From contig OW818654.1 of assembly GCA_942492935.1 (NCBI GenBank), forward strand, positions 1,116,001 to 1,180,000: a stretch of 64,000 nt of DNA, in the 5' to 3' direction. Source of the DNA: JANJUO01 sp942492935 (GTDB lineage: Bacteria; Bacteroidota; Ignavibacteria; Kapaibacteriales; UBA2268). The first letter of the stretch is position 1. The number at the start of each line of letters is the position of its first letter. The position numbers and the translations under genes were made by a program. Below are positions 38,395 to 46,831 of this stretch, one piece after another. The notes beneath the pieces are model-generated. The model made no database searches. It was not told where the DNA came from and saw only the letters and a list, made by a program, of their open reading frames with translations.

Positions 38395-39240
38395 TCAATA
38401 TAGCTCAGGAACATATCTCAAATCATTTTTAGGTGGTCTGATATATGAATGGTCTGTTTGTCTTTCTCTAAACGTAAATGGAGGAGGAATAATATCTTTA
38501 TATGGAATTTGGCGTAATATGTGAGAAATACAATTCAATCTTCCTTTGGGTTTATCGTTGCAATTAACATTAAACCAGGGTGCTTCTGTTATATCAGTAG
38601 CCCTAATCATTACGTCTTTTGCTCTTGAATATTCATCCCACTTATCCCAAGATGCTAAATCCATATCTGATAGTTTCCATCTTTTTGCTGGGTCTGCAGC
38701 TCTATCTCTAAATCTACGCTCTTGTTCATCTTCATCAACAGTTATCCAATATTTCAATAGTATTATACCTGACCTAACTAACATTCTTTCAAATTCCGGA
38801 CATGAGCGTAAAAACTCACGGTACTCATCATCTGAACAGAAGCCCATCACTTTTTCAACACCTGCTCTATTGTACCAACTACGGTCAAATACAACAATTT
38901 CTCCATTTGTTGGCAAATGCTCCACATATCGTTGAAAATACCATTGATTTTTTTCTATATCAGATGGTTTAGTCAAGGCTACAATTCTTGCACCTCTCGG
39001 ATTTAAAGGGTCTAAAATTCTTTTTATTATTCCACCTTTGCCAGCCGCATCTCTACCTTCGAATAAAATACAGAGTTTCAATCCCTCCTGTTTAATCCAA
39101 TATTGAAGTTTTACTAACTCAAGTTGTAGTCTTATCAACTCCGCTTCAAGATATTTTTTCTCAATTTTCAACTGTTCTTTCTGCTTTTCAGATTTTTCAG
39201 TTTTTGCTTCTTTATCCTCATTTTTACTTTTCTTACTCAT
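38395..39240 (-). CDS. ppk2: Polyphosphate kinase 2 family protein
   Basis: PPK2 enzymes transfer phosphate between polyphosphate and nucleotides. The start is the ATG at 39240, preceded by GGAGG; an upstream in-frame ATG at 39273 lies before this site and is unlikely. The protein has a charged, lysine/glutamate-rich N-terminal tail (KSKNEDKEAKTEKSEKQKEQ). The kinase core holds Walker A FEGRDAAGKGGIIKRI, then LNPRGARIVALTKPSD, QWYFQRYVEHLP, the lid/Walker B VFDRSWYNRAGVEKVMGFC, and WKLSDMDLASWDKWDEYSRA. The single-domain length (281 residues) points to a class I or III PPK2; nucleotide preference cannot be decided by eye. Confidence 0.93.
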   Translation of the reverse strand: MSKKSKNEDKEAKTEKSEKQKEQLKIEKKYLEAELIRLQLELVKLQYWIKQEGLKLCILFEGRDAAGKGGIIKRILDPLNPRGARIVALTKPSDIEKNQWYFQRYVEHLPTNGEIVVFDRSWYNRAGVEKVMGFCSDDEYREFLRSCPEFERMLVRSGIILLKYWITVDEDEQERRFRDRAADPAKRWKLSDMDLASWDKWDEYSRAKDVMIRATDITEAPWFNVNCNDKPKGRLNCISHILRQIPYKDIIPPPFTFRERQTDHSYIRPPKNDLRYVPELY

Positions 39241-39427
39241 ATAAACCTCCAATAAAAATTTAACCCAATTCAAAAATTTAAATAAGCAAATTTAATTCCA
39301 AAAAATATTAAAACTTAAACAATTTGTGGATTAGAGTGAGTAGTTTTTTAATAGCATCTTAAATAAAAAACCCTGCCAATAACTCAACCATTTAAGAATA
39401 AATGAATTTTTGTTATTTTGTAAAAAA

Positions 39428-39598
39428 TTCTTTGAAATTCCCAGCGGGAATTAATGTTTGTAACAAGTGAATCAATCAAAAACCCTCCAAAGCCGTAGGT
39501 GTTGAATGTATATTTAAATATTGAATCCCGATGGAATTGTTGGACTTAGGTGTATTTTTATTATTACAAACATTAATCCCAATTGGGATTTTCAAGAA
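39428..39598. repeat. Inverted-repeat element, about 35-bp arms
   Basis: The left arm (39428-39463; TTCTTTGAAATTCCC.. to ..TTAATGTTTGTAA) is an imperfect inverted copy of the right arm (39564-39598; TTACAAACATTAATCCC.. to ..TTTTCAAGAA). The arms themselves contain palindromes (CCCAGCGGG, CCCAATTGGG). The preceding bases (GTTATTTTGTA) plus the left arm also resemble 49259-49290. Confidence 0.7.
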
Positions 39599-39683
39599 AT
39601 TTCATTTTATGATTATTTGCAAATTGTTCCAAATACACATTTTTTTCATTCAAATAACAATGCAAATTGAAAAATTTCAATTC

Positions 39684-39765
39684 GGCTCTTATCTAACATG
39701 TCAATTACCCTTCCGAAGGTTAGTAACCTTCGGAAGGGTTTTAACAAAGTTAGCTGTTTTTTGCA
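39684..39765. repeat. 82-bp dispersed palindromic element, copy 1
   Basis: It starts GGCTCTTATCTAAC and ends GTTAGCTGTTTTTTGCA, around a 33-bp palindrome at 39707-39739 (arms ACCCTTCCGAAGGTT / AACCTTCGGAAGGGT, 3-nt loop AGT). Copy 2 at 49154-49235 is the same sequence in inverted orientation with 4 differences in 82 bp. Confidence 0.9.
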
Positions 39766-39804
39766 CCTGATTTTTTCAGCTGGCGACTGTGTAGTTACCT
39801 TTTG

Positions 39805-40116
39805 TTAAATTATTTCGATACTATTGTTCTTGATTTGATTTATAAATGGTTCTTCTGAATAAAAATACTTTGTGGAATATGGATGAGTTTCAATGATGGG
39901 ATATTTGATGTTGATTTTTGAATATAAATTCAAGTTATCAAAAATGTTATCATTAAATCTGTCAGATATCAATAATAGGTCTATATCGGAATAATCGTTC
40001 ATAGTATTGGTTGATGCTGACCCAAATAACAATACTTTATGAAAATTTAATCCATTTGAAATACAATCTCTTACAAATGACTTAGCTGTTTCTATTGCAT
40101 CTGATTGAGTAACCAT
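39805..40116 (-). CDS. mntA: Minimal nucleotidyltransferase (MNT), antitoxin of a HEPN/MNT pair
   Basis: A 103-residue MNT-fold protein. It has the nucleotidyltransferase signature FGSASTNTMNDYSDIDLLL (Gly-Ser followed by the two Asp of D-x-D). In the HepT/MntA system the MNT protein AMPylates the HEPN toxin and neutralises it. It overlaps the upstream HEPN gene by 25 nt on the same strand, the standard pairing. The third catalytic acidic residue (ETHP region) is less certain. Confidence 0.86.
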   Translation of the reverse strand: MVTQSDAIETAKSFVRDCISNGLNFHKVLLFGSASTNTMNDYSDIDLLLISDRFNDNIFDNLNLYSKINIKYPIIETHPYSTKYFYSEEPFINQIKNNSIEII

Positions 40117-40487
40117 AATCTTACCTCATCTATTTTTAAAAGGAGTTCTTTAGTATTATTTTCATTACAAATATTCTGAATCTGATTTAGATAATCAGGA
40201 TATCTGCCTTCTAATTGAAATCTATTTAAATTTAACAAAAATTCACTTTGTTCATCGCTCAATTTAATAGTTGTCTTTGAAAGAAGTAAAATTAAATTAT
40301 GTGTTTTTGGGGGTACATTATCAGAATTATCTTTTATCCATTTTGCTTTACAAATTTTTTCAATTACTAAATGTCCAAAAAATAATGATTGTAAATACTT
40401 CTTATTTTTGTATAAAACTTCAGATACTGACCAATCTTCTTCTGACTGTGCTATCCAAAATTCAATTATTTCTTCTTTAGATTTCAT
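40092..40487 (-). CDS. hepT: HEPN-domain protein, toxin of a HEPN/MNT pair
   Basis: A 131-residue HEPN (PF05168-like) helical protein. It has the N-terminal helix IIEFWIAQSEEDWSVSEVL, the characteristic SLFFGHLVIEKICKAKW helix, VPPKTHNLILLL and a terminal FQLEGRYPDYLNQ segment. In HEPN/MNT systems this subunit is the RNase toxin. The Arg-x4-6-His catalytic motif is not unambiguous here, so the protein could be a nuclease or a structural variant. It is the first gene of the pair and overlaps the MNT gene. Confidence 0.82.
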   Translation of the reverse strand: MKSKEEIIEFWIAQSEEDWSVSEVLYKNKKYLQSLFFGHLVIEKICKAKWIKDNSDNVPPKTHNLILLLSKTTIKLSDEQSEFLLNLNRFQLEGRYPDYLNQIQNICNENNTKELLLKIDEVRLWLLNQMQ

Positions 40488-40670
40488 ACTTAATCTAACA
40501 CCAATTTTTTAATCGTATTAATTAACGAATCTATTAATTATATATTGATTTTATTAAATAATTCACTTTCTTTCCATCAGCAATATTTAATTTTAAGTTC
40601 ACTTGTAACCATCATACCAACTATTTTGATTTAATACTGAAACGTTGAAAAATCAGTTCCCTCAAAATTA

Positions 40671-40714
40671 AAAAACACCATTCCACTTCAAATCTAAGAG
40701 GGAATGGTGTTTTT
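40671..40714 (-). terminator. Intrinsic terminator of gap
   Basis: A perfect 14-bp stem (AAAAACACCATTCC, 40671-40684; GGAATGGTGTTTTT, 40701-40714) with a 16-nt loop lies 22 bp beyond the gap stop codon. On the minus strand the stem ends in a run of T followed by AATTTT. Confidence 0.88.
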
Positions 40715-40735
40715 GTGGGTTTTCTTTGATAGTTA

Positions 40736-41734
40736 TTATAATTCTTTGCCTAATTTCAAAATCAAATCAACAATACGATTTGAATATCCATATTCATTAT
40801 CATACCAGCCAACAACTTTAACTAAAGTACCGTTAGCGGCTGTAAGTTTTGAATCAAAAATACAAGAATGAGGATTTCCGACAATATCTTGAGATACTAA
40901 TGGTTCATCTGAATATTCCATAATACCTTGAAGATAAGTATCAGCAGCATTTTTCATAGCAGTATTAATTTCTTCAGCAGTTACTGCACGTTTCAATACA
41001 GCAGTGAAGTCTGTCAAAGAGCCATCTGGAACCGGTACTCTAACTGAATAGCCATTTAGTTTTCCTTTCATTTCAGGAATAACTTCACCAACTGCTTTCG
41101 CAGCTCCTGTTGAAGTAGGTATTGAGTTAATTGCAGCAGCTCTTGCACGGCGTAAATCACTATGTGGTAAATCCAAAATTCTTTGGTCATTTGTATATGC
41201 GTGAATTGTACACATATAGCCTGATTCAATACCAAAATTATCATTAAGTACTTTAACCATTGGTGCTAAACAATTTGTAGTGCAAGACGCATTTGATAAC
41301 ATTTTTTCATTACCTGTAAGTACGTGTTCATTTACACCCAAAACAACAGTAGCATCTAATGTATCTTTTGCAGGTGCAGAAAGAATTACTTTTTTTGCTC
41401 CACAATTAAAATGTTTTTCAAGTTGTTCACGTTTTGTAAATACACCAGTTGATTCCAAAACTATATCCACATCTTTCCAAGGAATATTTTCTGGAGATTT
41501 CTCTGCAAAAATTGGAATACTTATACCATTAACAACCATATTGTTACCTTCAACGGCAACTTGTCCTTTAAATTTACCATGTACGGAATCATATTTGAAC
41601 AGATGAGCAAGTGTAGCCGCACTCGTAAGGTCGTTTATTCCGGCAAATTCAATTTCAGAATTTCTATTGAAAAATTCACGGAAAACTAATCTGCCGATTC
41701 TACCAAATCCATTAATTGCTATTCTGATAGCCAT
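40736..41734 (-). CDS. gap: Glyceraldehyde-3-phosphate dehydrogenase (phosphorylating)
   Basis: This central glycolytic enzyme is 332 residues long. The NAD domain starts MAIRIAINGFGRIGRLVFREF. The catalytic cysteine is in SNASCTTNCLAPMVKVL (about residue 150), the active-site His region in CTIHAYTNDQ, and GLSxx-type phosphate contacts in ATGAA-like IPTSTGAAKAVGEVIPE. The end shows KVVGWYDNEYGYSNRIVDL. It is monocistronic, with its own terminator. No unusual features. Confidence 0.98.
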   Translation of the reverse strand: MAIRIAINGFGRIGRLVFREFFNRNSEIEFAGINDLTSAATLAHLFKYDSVHGKFKGQVAVEGNNMVVNGISIPIFAEKSPENIPWKDVDIVLESTGVFTKREQLEKHFNCGAKKVILSAPAKDTLDATVVLGVNEHVLTGNEKMLSNASCTTNCLAPMVKVLNDNFGIESGYMCTIHAYTNDQRILDLPHSDLRRARAAAINSIPTSTGAAKAVGEVIPEMKGKLNGYSVRVPVPDGSLTDFTAVLKRAVTAEEINTAMKNAADTYLQGIMEYSDEPLVSQDIVGNPHSCIFDSKLTAANGTLVKVVGWYDNEYGYSNRIVDLILKLGKEL

Positions 41735-42067
41735 TTTTAACCTCGATTAATTTATCAAAAATACAGGTAAAAAAATTTCTTTTTTACATTTAGTAATTGA
41801 CGATAAATAATTGCATAAATTTCATAGAATCAAAATTTTATTTTTAAATTTTGTCTATCAATAAATGATTAAAACTTGCAATCCTGGAATATCCTTAATT
41901 TCGTCACATTATTGATTTTAAAGATTGTTTTTTAAATTCAATAGTATATCTCTGTTTCAGATAAAAAGAAAGATTTTTTACTATAAACTCTCAAATTTTA
42001 ATCTCTGCAATTTGGTCTTGATAATTTACAATTAATCTAGAAAATTATTATAATCTTTAAAGAAAAA
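41735..42067. other. AT-rich spacer, nothing recognised
   Basis: The 333 bp between hicA and gap must contain the gap promoter. I could not identify repeats, RNA genes or an ORF of note. Confidence 0.5.
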
Positions 42068-42292
42068 TTAAAGTTCAGAATATTGCTCAACAGTCATACC
42101 AATTTGATTAATTATTGCTCTTAAAACACCTTTAGATAAAGGTTTTGAGTGATTTGGGATTGTTGTTCTGAGTCGTTTTTCAGGATGGAACCAGATTTCA
42201 TGACTACCCTTTGCTTGCCTATCGAATATAAATCCAGCTTTTTTTATTTTTTTGATTAGGTCTTTATAGGTGGTTTCAGGTAGTTTACTCAT
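42068..42292 (-). CDS. hicA: HicA-type mRNA interferase toxin
   Basis: A 74-residue HicA (dsRBD-like fold) toxin. It shows TYKDLIKKIKKAGFIFDRQ, the catalytic His in KGSHEIWFHPEKRL, TIPNHSKPLSKGVLRAIIN and a GMTVEQYSEL end. HicA toxins cleave mRNA and are blocked by HicB. It overlaps the upstream hicB by 4 nt (ATGA). The antitoxin-first order is one of the two known hic layouts. Confidence 0.93.
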   Translation of the reverse strand: MSKLPETTYKDLIKKIKKAGFIFDRQAKGSHEIWFHPEKRLRTTIPNHSKPLSKGVLRAIINQIGMTVEQYSEL

Positions 42293-42546
42293 AATGCTAC
42301 AGCAACAGGAATTCTAAATTTTGAAAATTTGTTTTTCTTATTCAACTGCTTCAAAATTTTTTCGGGTAATGGGTCATTATGTTCAATATAAGACTCAATG
42401 ATTTTTCTTGCTACATCTTGAGCAATTTCCAATGCTTCCTGATAAGAGCGTCCTTCAGCAAGTAAACCCGGTAAGTCATCGGACAAAGCCAAGTAACTAC
42501 CTTCTTCTAACTGCTCTATTTTAATATCAATTATTAAATTTTCCAT
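42289..42546 (-). CDS. hicB: HicB-family antitoxin
   Basis: A partial-RNase-H-fold antitoxin of about 85 residues. It has EQLEEGSYLALSDDLPGLLAEG and RSYQEALEIAQDVARKIIESY, the typical HicB strand-helix core. There is a short C-terminal tail (KFSKFRIPVAVAL) and no obvious DNA-binding domain. The ATG at 42546 is preferred over the GTG at 42552. It is co-transcribed with hicA. Confidence 0.9.
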   Translation of the reverse strand: MENLIIDIKIEQLEEGSYLALSDDLPGLLAEGRSYQEALEIAQDVARKIIESYIEHNDPLPEKILKQLNKKNKFSKFRIPVAVAL

Positions 42547-42652
42547 TCTCACAAACCTATTTATTTCAAATATTTCTTGCTAACTAAAACTATTTAAACG
42601 AAATTCATAAATAGTTATTACATTTTCATATATAGAATTTATTGGAAACCTA

Positions 42653-43185
42653 TTACTTTATCACTGAAATCTTCTCTGTTTGGATTTCATTTCCGCTTTG
42701 TATTCTCAAATAGTAAGTACCTGTTTGTAATTCACTCATATCAATGTGAAATTTATGATTGCCCTCACTTAAAAATCTATTTAACACTTCTATAATTTGT
42801 TTTCCTGATAAGTCATGAATTGTGATTGTAGTAGTGTTTGGTTGTAATAATGTAAATTCAAGAATCAATTCAGAAGTAGTAGGATTCGGATAAGTGATTT
42901 TGGTTGATTTGTGATTATTATTATCCATTTCTTCAACTCCAATTGTTCCTATTTCGTATAAGTCAATCGTCTTGTTGTTTCCTATCGCAAAATATTTTCC
43001 ATTCTTAGAAAATACTGATAGAAATTCATTATCTGTCATCACAAATTCTTGGATAGTTTGTAAATTGGGAAAATCTAAAATTTTTAAATTTTCACCTGCT
43101 TTCATAAATGCCAAATACTTCAGGTCATGAGATAAATTAAAATGTTGAGTTTGACTTGCCTCACCGTAAATTTTTTTAAGTACAA
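42653..43185 (-). pseudogene. 3' part of a propeller/T9SS gene interrupted by an insertion sequence
   Basis: This is the downstream fragment of the gene whose 5' part is at 44820-45584. Reading from the IS boundary it encodes VLKKIYGEASQTQHFNLS, then a WD40-like HDLKYLAFMKAGENL, a short GKYFAIGNNKTIDLYEI blade, and a T9SS type A sorting domain (YPNPTTSELILEFTLL to TYYLRIQSGNEIQ, ending EKISVIK). Removing the IS and one copy of the 5-bp target duplication joins the two parts in frame to give about 430 residues. An internal TTG at 43114 could in principle start a truncated product, but it would lack a signal peptide and so not be exported. Confidence 0.88.
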
Positions 43186-44819
43186 CCTAAAAATCTAAAG
43201 TACGATAAATAAATTTAGAATACAGCATTTTATGCTAATCAAAATTGGAATTTTTTAGTATTGGGGTGAAATTTCAAGTTTTGCTGGAGATTTTACTGTT
43301 GAAATTTCATGATTTCTAATATTTAAGCACGTTTAGTTCATAGATTTCCCTTTCGGATTTTTCCTACAACAAAATATGCATCTGATTTTTGTTTGTAATT
43401 TGTTTTTTTATGCAAAAACCAAATTATCAACCGCTTTTTCAATTTTCAACCACCTGTCTTTATAATGATATGCTTCGTACATTTTTAACCAAAGGTTTCG
43501 TCCATTAATTACAATCTTGCCAGCCACCTGCACAAACCATGCACGAAAAGTGTTTGGCTCTTCACGCCAAGATTTTTCATCGCTCAATTTTCGCATCCAT
43601 AAACTTAAATTGTATGCCAAGACACTCATTTGCCATAATGTTTCATTCGCCCAAAAATCTTGCGTTATCATGCTTCCGCAAACATTTGTCGTTTTACTTG
43701 TTCAATCCAATTTTCACTCTCGCCTCTGTCACCATACAAACGATGAATCTCTAAGGGACTGTCATATATATTAGTTACATAACAAAAATAGTCATAATAG
43801 TAATCGGTTTTAAATAATCCATCTTCAGTATGAACCAGCACTTTCTTGCGTAATGCAACAAACTTTCTTGCTTTTTCCCAGTCGGCACACTTGTACATAA
43901 ATTCTGTCATTTGCCAATTTGGCATTAAGGGAATGCTTTCCCAATCCTGACTTGATAAGAGACTGTTCAAGTTTTTCAATTTTACTTTGATTAAATATAG
44001 CGTATTTTTACGTGATTCAAGTACTTGCAATAGTATACCGTTGAAAAATCCACTGTCGGCTCGTACTAATAATTCTTGTATGCCGGAAGGGAGCAATCCA
44101 AATGCCTGCTCAATAAATCCGTGCGAATTATTGGCTGTATAAGTATCGCCGGGACGAAGCCAACTCAACAAACATTCCTTAGTGCTGTTTAAGAAACACA
44201 TAATTGGATGATAACTTTTTGCTCCTTTTTTTGCTTGAATTAAATCCTTTGGCAACACCTTCTTGATGACCATAAAGTGTATGAACGGTTGAATCTAAAT
44301 CTAATATATCCCTGTTTGTCTTCAATAAATCATGAACTTTTGACGATAATTTTCCATTTATGTTCATGATTTGATTGTTTTCATTCATTCCGAAACGCTT
44401 GATTCTATTGAATATAGTGTCGGCATCAATATTTGTAGCTAAGCACAACAATTTTTGTATCAATGGGTCGCGACTAAATGATTCAATTTTGCTTACACGA
44501 TTAAAACCACTAAATATTCCCAAAATTATTGTTGATAAAATTTGGAAATTTGTAAATTTAATATTGTGATGCAAATTCAAATCAATCATATCGAACATTG
44601 ATTCTATGCCAATCTTACGCATAAATTTAGAAATAACTTTAATGCCACTAAAGTTGGTCAAAGATTTTGAATCAAAACTTGTTTTGATATTTGCAGGTTT
44701 TTTCGTATTTTTGTTTTGCATGGATTAAGTACCTTTTTGGGTTTACGTTTTTGTTAATTAATTCTTGTAAAATCAATTACTTAGACGACTTAATCCATGT
44801 TCTATTTTAGACTTTTAGG
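43186..44819 (-). mobile_element. IS1380-family insertion sequence with target-site duplication
   Basis: A 1634-bp element. Its ends are inverted repeats CCTAAAAATCTAAAGTA (left, from 43186) and, read inward from the right end at 44819, CCTAAAAGTCTAAAATA (14 of 17 matching). It is flanked by direct repeats TACAA at 43181-43185 and 44820-44824. Length, CCT ends and a 4-5 bp duplication fit the IS1380 family, as does the transposase. It sits inside a WD40/T9SS gene and faces the same direction as that gene. Confidence 0.9.
43408..44721 (-). pseudogene. IS1380-family transposase with two frameshifts
   Basis: This DDE transposase is split into three reading frames. Part 1 (44721 to about 44222) has the first catalytic Asp in LDLDSTVHTLYGHQEGVAKG. 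Part 2 (about 44222-43668) has KKGAKSYHPIMCFLN, LLVRADSGFF (second Asp) and YGDRGESENWIEQVKRQMF. Part 3 (43671-43408) has TQDFWANETLWQMSVLAYN. The first break is in a run of seven A (about 44224-44230 on the plus strand as T7); six would restore the frame (FNSSKKGAKSYHP). The second is one missing base after GAAGCA near 43670. All motifs are otherwise intact, so the lesions are recent, sequencing errors, or (first site only) slippage. Confidence 0.87.
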
Positions 44820-45584
44820 TACAATTTTATTTTTTGTATCATAGATTTCACAAGCAATTTCTTTGTCCTTAGAATCGGCAAAACATAATACATCATTCTC
44901 ACCAACAAGCGATATTCCAAATGTAAAACCATATATTTCATATTTTCGTTCAAAGGTTGTAGTATTGAATGAAATAATCTGTGCATCTGAAGCACTTTTT
45001 GTTGAAATTCGAGATCTATCAACAAATAATTTATTCCCATCATTTGAATAATGGATCCAATTGACTGAGTAAGTTGCTGGAAATGCATAAATTTCTTTAA
45101 TATCATAAGCAGCTGTATCCTTAACAACTTTTCCAGTTTCAAAATCAATGAAAGTTAAAATTATTCCTTCCCTTAAAAGTAATTGATCACCTTTTGGAGA
45201 TGAAAATAAGTTATAATATGAAAAGCGTAAATCAGGAAATTTCATAGTTTTGATTAATTCATATTTGTTGTAGTCAAATACGTCAACACAATAAATATTT
45301 TTATCCAAACTATCTTTAACTTCTTTGGGGATTAAAGTGTAAAAACCATCTAAACTAAATTGCCCTTTACCCTCAAATATTTTTAGTGTGTCCCCTGTTT
45401 GTAAGTCATAAATAAATGTTTCCGTTCCATTGTTTGTTAGTATTTTCGTACCATCTTTCGATATCTGCAAAAAACTAACAGCGTGTGTATTCACACTCCA
45501 TTTTTTGTTGAATAAATCCGCACTTCTTGCTTCAAGTGCAATAAGGACTAAAAGCCCCACCAAAACTAAAACCATCATTCTCAT
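44820..45584 (-). pseudogene. 5' part of a propeller/T9SS gene interrupted by an insertion sequence
   Basis: Residues 1-22 are a signal peptide (MRMMVLVLVGLLVLIALEARS; GGAG 9 nt upstream of the ATG). WD40-like blades follow: VSFLQISKDGTKILTNNGT, LFSSPKGDQLLLREG and WIHYSNDGNKLFVDRS. The native frame runs to ..YDTKNKIV at 44820; beyond it, the IS end contributes six codons (PKSLK and a stop, to 44805). The C-terminal part with the sorting domain is at 42653-43185. A truncated protein might still be made and secreted to the periplasm, but without a T9SS signal. Confidence 0.88.
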
Positions 45585-46051
45585 TATAACGCTCTCCTAT
45601 AACATATTTTCATTTCCAAATCTAACAAAATATATAGACACAGTAAAGAAGTGTTTTGTTACAATGTATAAAAATATTTTTTTTGATGTAATACATTTGG
45701 TAAATTAAGTTTTAAATGCTCAGTCATATTAAAAATTGATTATATATGAATTACTAATAGAAATGATTTTTTTTATATTCAATCAGATATGGTTTTTTGG
45801 CTAAAGCCAATGCCCACCGCATTTCTTGGACCCCGTCATAAATGACGGGGCAATTATTATTTCCTTCTAATAGCCCTGCCATTCATGGCGGGGGATGGAT
45901 AATTGTTTTATTGAATGTGGCTTTAGCCAAAAACAACTCTATTTTACTTGAAAATAATTGTAAATTGTGATAAATTCCATCAACTTCTTTAAAAATATTT
46001 TTCTAAGTGCCAATGCTCTTGTAAATTCACTTAAATGAAATGACTGAGTTT
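45585..46051. other. Intergenic region with a palindrome-rich repeat
   Basis: This AT-rich gap holds the element at 45793-45933. No gene, RNA or promoter was recognised. Confidence 0.55.
45793..45933. repeat. Inverted-repeat element with internal hairpins
   Basis: Ends TTTTTTGGCTAAAGCCAA (from 45793) and TGGCTTTAGCCAAAAA (to 45933) are inverted copies and themselves palindromic (GGCTAAAGCC). Inside are CCCCGTCATAAATGACGGGG (45831-45850, perfect 8-bp arms) and GCCCTGCCATTCATGGCGGG (45873-45892, imperfect). It is a compact, stable structure of about 141 bp unrelated to the other repeats seen here. Confidence 0.75.
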
Positions 46052-46244
46052 TTATTCTCCCTTTATCACTTTGAAAGATTTTATAACATCATTTTGTTGT
46101 ATTTTCATCAAATACATTCCATTTGGCAAATCAGCAATATTAAATGTCAGATTTTGTTTTTCATAGAATCCATGCAACTTCCTCAGCCGCAAATAAACTA
46201 CTGCCACAAAAAAGTAGCATTAAAAATAAAAGTAAATTCTTCAT
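46052..46244 (-). pseudogene. Collapsed T9SS cargo gene: signal peptide joined to a sorting-domain remnant
   Basis: The ATG at 46244 starts a good signal peptide (MKNLLLFLMLLFCGSSLFAA) followed by EEVAWIL and a stop. From there, shifted by one base, the sequence FYEKQNLTFNIADLPNGMYL and MKIQQNDVIKSFKVIKGE is a typical end of a T9SS type A sorting domain (GxYxLxIQ... FKVIKGE), with its stop at 46052. The middle of the original gene is missing, so this is an internal deletion plus frameshift. It lies immediately upstream (same strand) of the IS-disrupted T9SS gene. Confidence 0.78.
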
Positions 46245-46831
46245 AACATTTTCCAATTTTGCAATTCGCACATTTATAATGACACATGAAAGTACTTTTC
46301 GTTTCACAGAAATAAAAAAAAATTTTTACAAGATTCATTTTTTAATTTGATAGAGCATTCTCAAATAATCTCGTAGTGATTATATTATAGTAACTCAATA
46401 AATTACAAAATTTTACCATAAAGTAATCTCTACGTGATAACGAATTAAGTAGCAATTCACTTGTTACCAAAATTCAATCACTACGTGATAAAACCAAAGA
46501 TTGTAGGGAAAATATTTAATTTTACATCAAAATACACATTCCAGTTTCAAACCCTTCGGAAAGTTCTTTGATACAAAGATGTACTACATTTTGATAGTGT
46601 CTATCATCTTTATTATTATTTCGTTCTCGCAATACCCAATTTCTTAACTGACATAAAAACTATCTTACTGATGAAATATGATTGTGCTTTATTTAAAAAT
46701 TGAAAAATTACAAATATTAATCCTAAATTCGATTTTTTTTAATTATTTTTGAATTTGTATTTTTAGTAATTAAATGGAATTCTAAACTGAAAAGAACTAC
46801 AAAATATCAGTGTCGGAACAATAATATAATT
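46245..46831. other. AT-rich intergenic region, weak repeats only
   Basis: No gene is seen. Related short motifs (GTAGTGATTA near 46374; CTACGTGATAA near 46430 and 46481) occur in both orientations, and a partial AAACCCTTCGGAAAG near 46549 resembles the core of the 82-bp element. The promoter of the histidine kinase gene should lie at the right end. Confidence 0.45.

Larger units (their letters stand above)
39241..39804. other. Intergenic region with two repeat elements
   Basis: No gene is visible. The stretch holds an inverted repeat at 39428-39598 and the 82-bp palindromic element at 39684-39765, described separately. Remaining bases are AT-rich. Confidence 0.65.

Noticed and set aside
39701..39740. 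The CCCTTCCGAAGG palindrome as an ordinary transcription terminator
   Set aside because: It is part of a larger 82-bp repeat found elsewhere in inverted orientation and has no adjacent T-run, so a repeat is the better explanation.
43408..44721. Programmed frameshifting as the default explanation for the split transposase
   Set aside because: There are two breaks; the second, a single missing base after GAAGCA, has no slippery sequence, so decay or sequence error is simpler.
44807..45148. 113-codon frame on the same strand as the IS-disrupted propeller gene
   Set aside because: Out of frame with the propeller protein that occupies the same bases.
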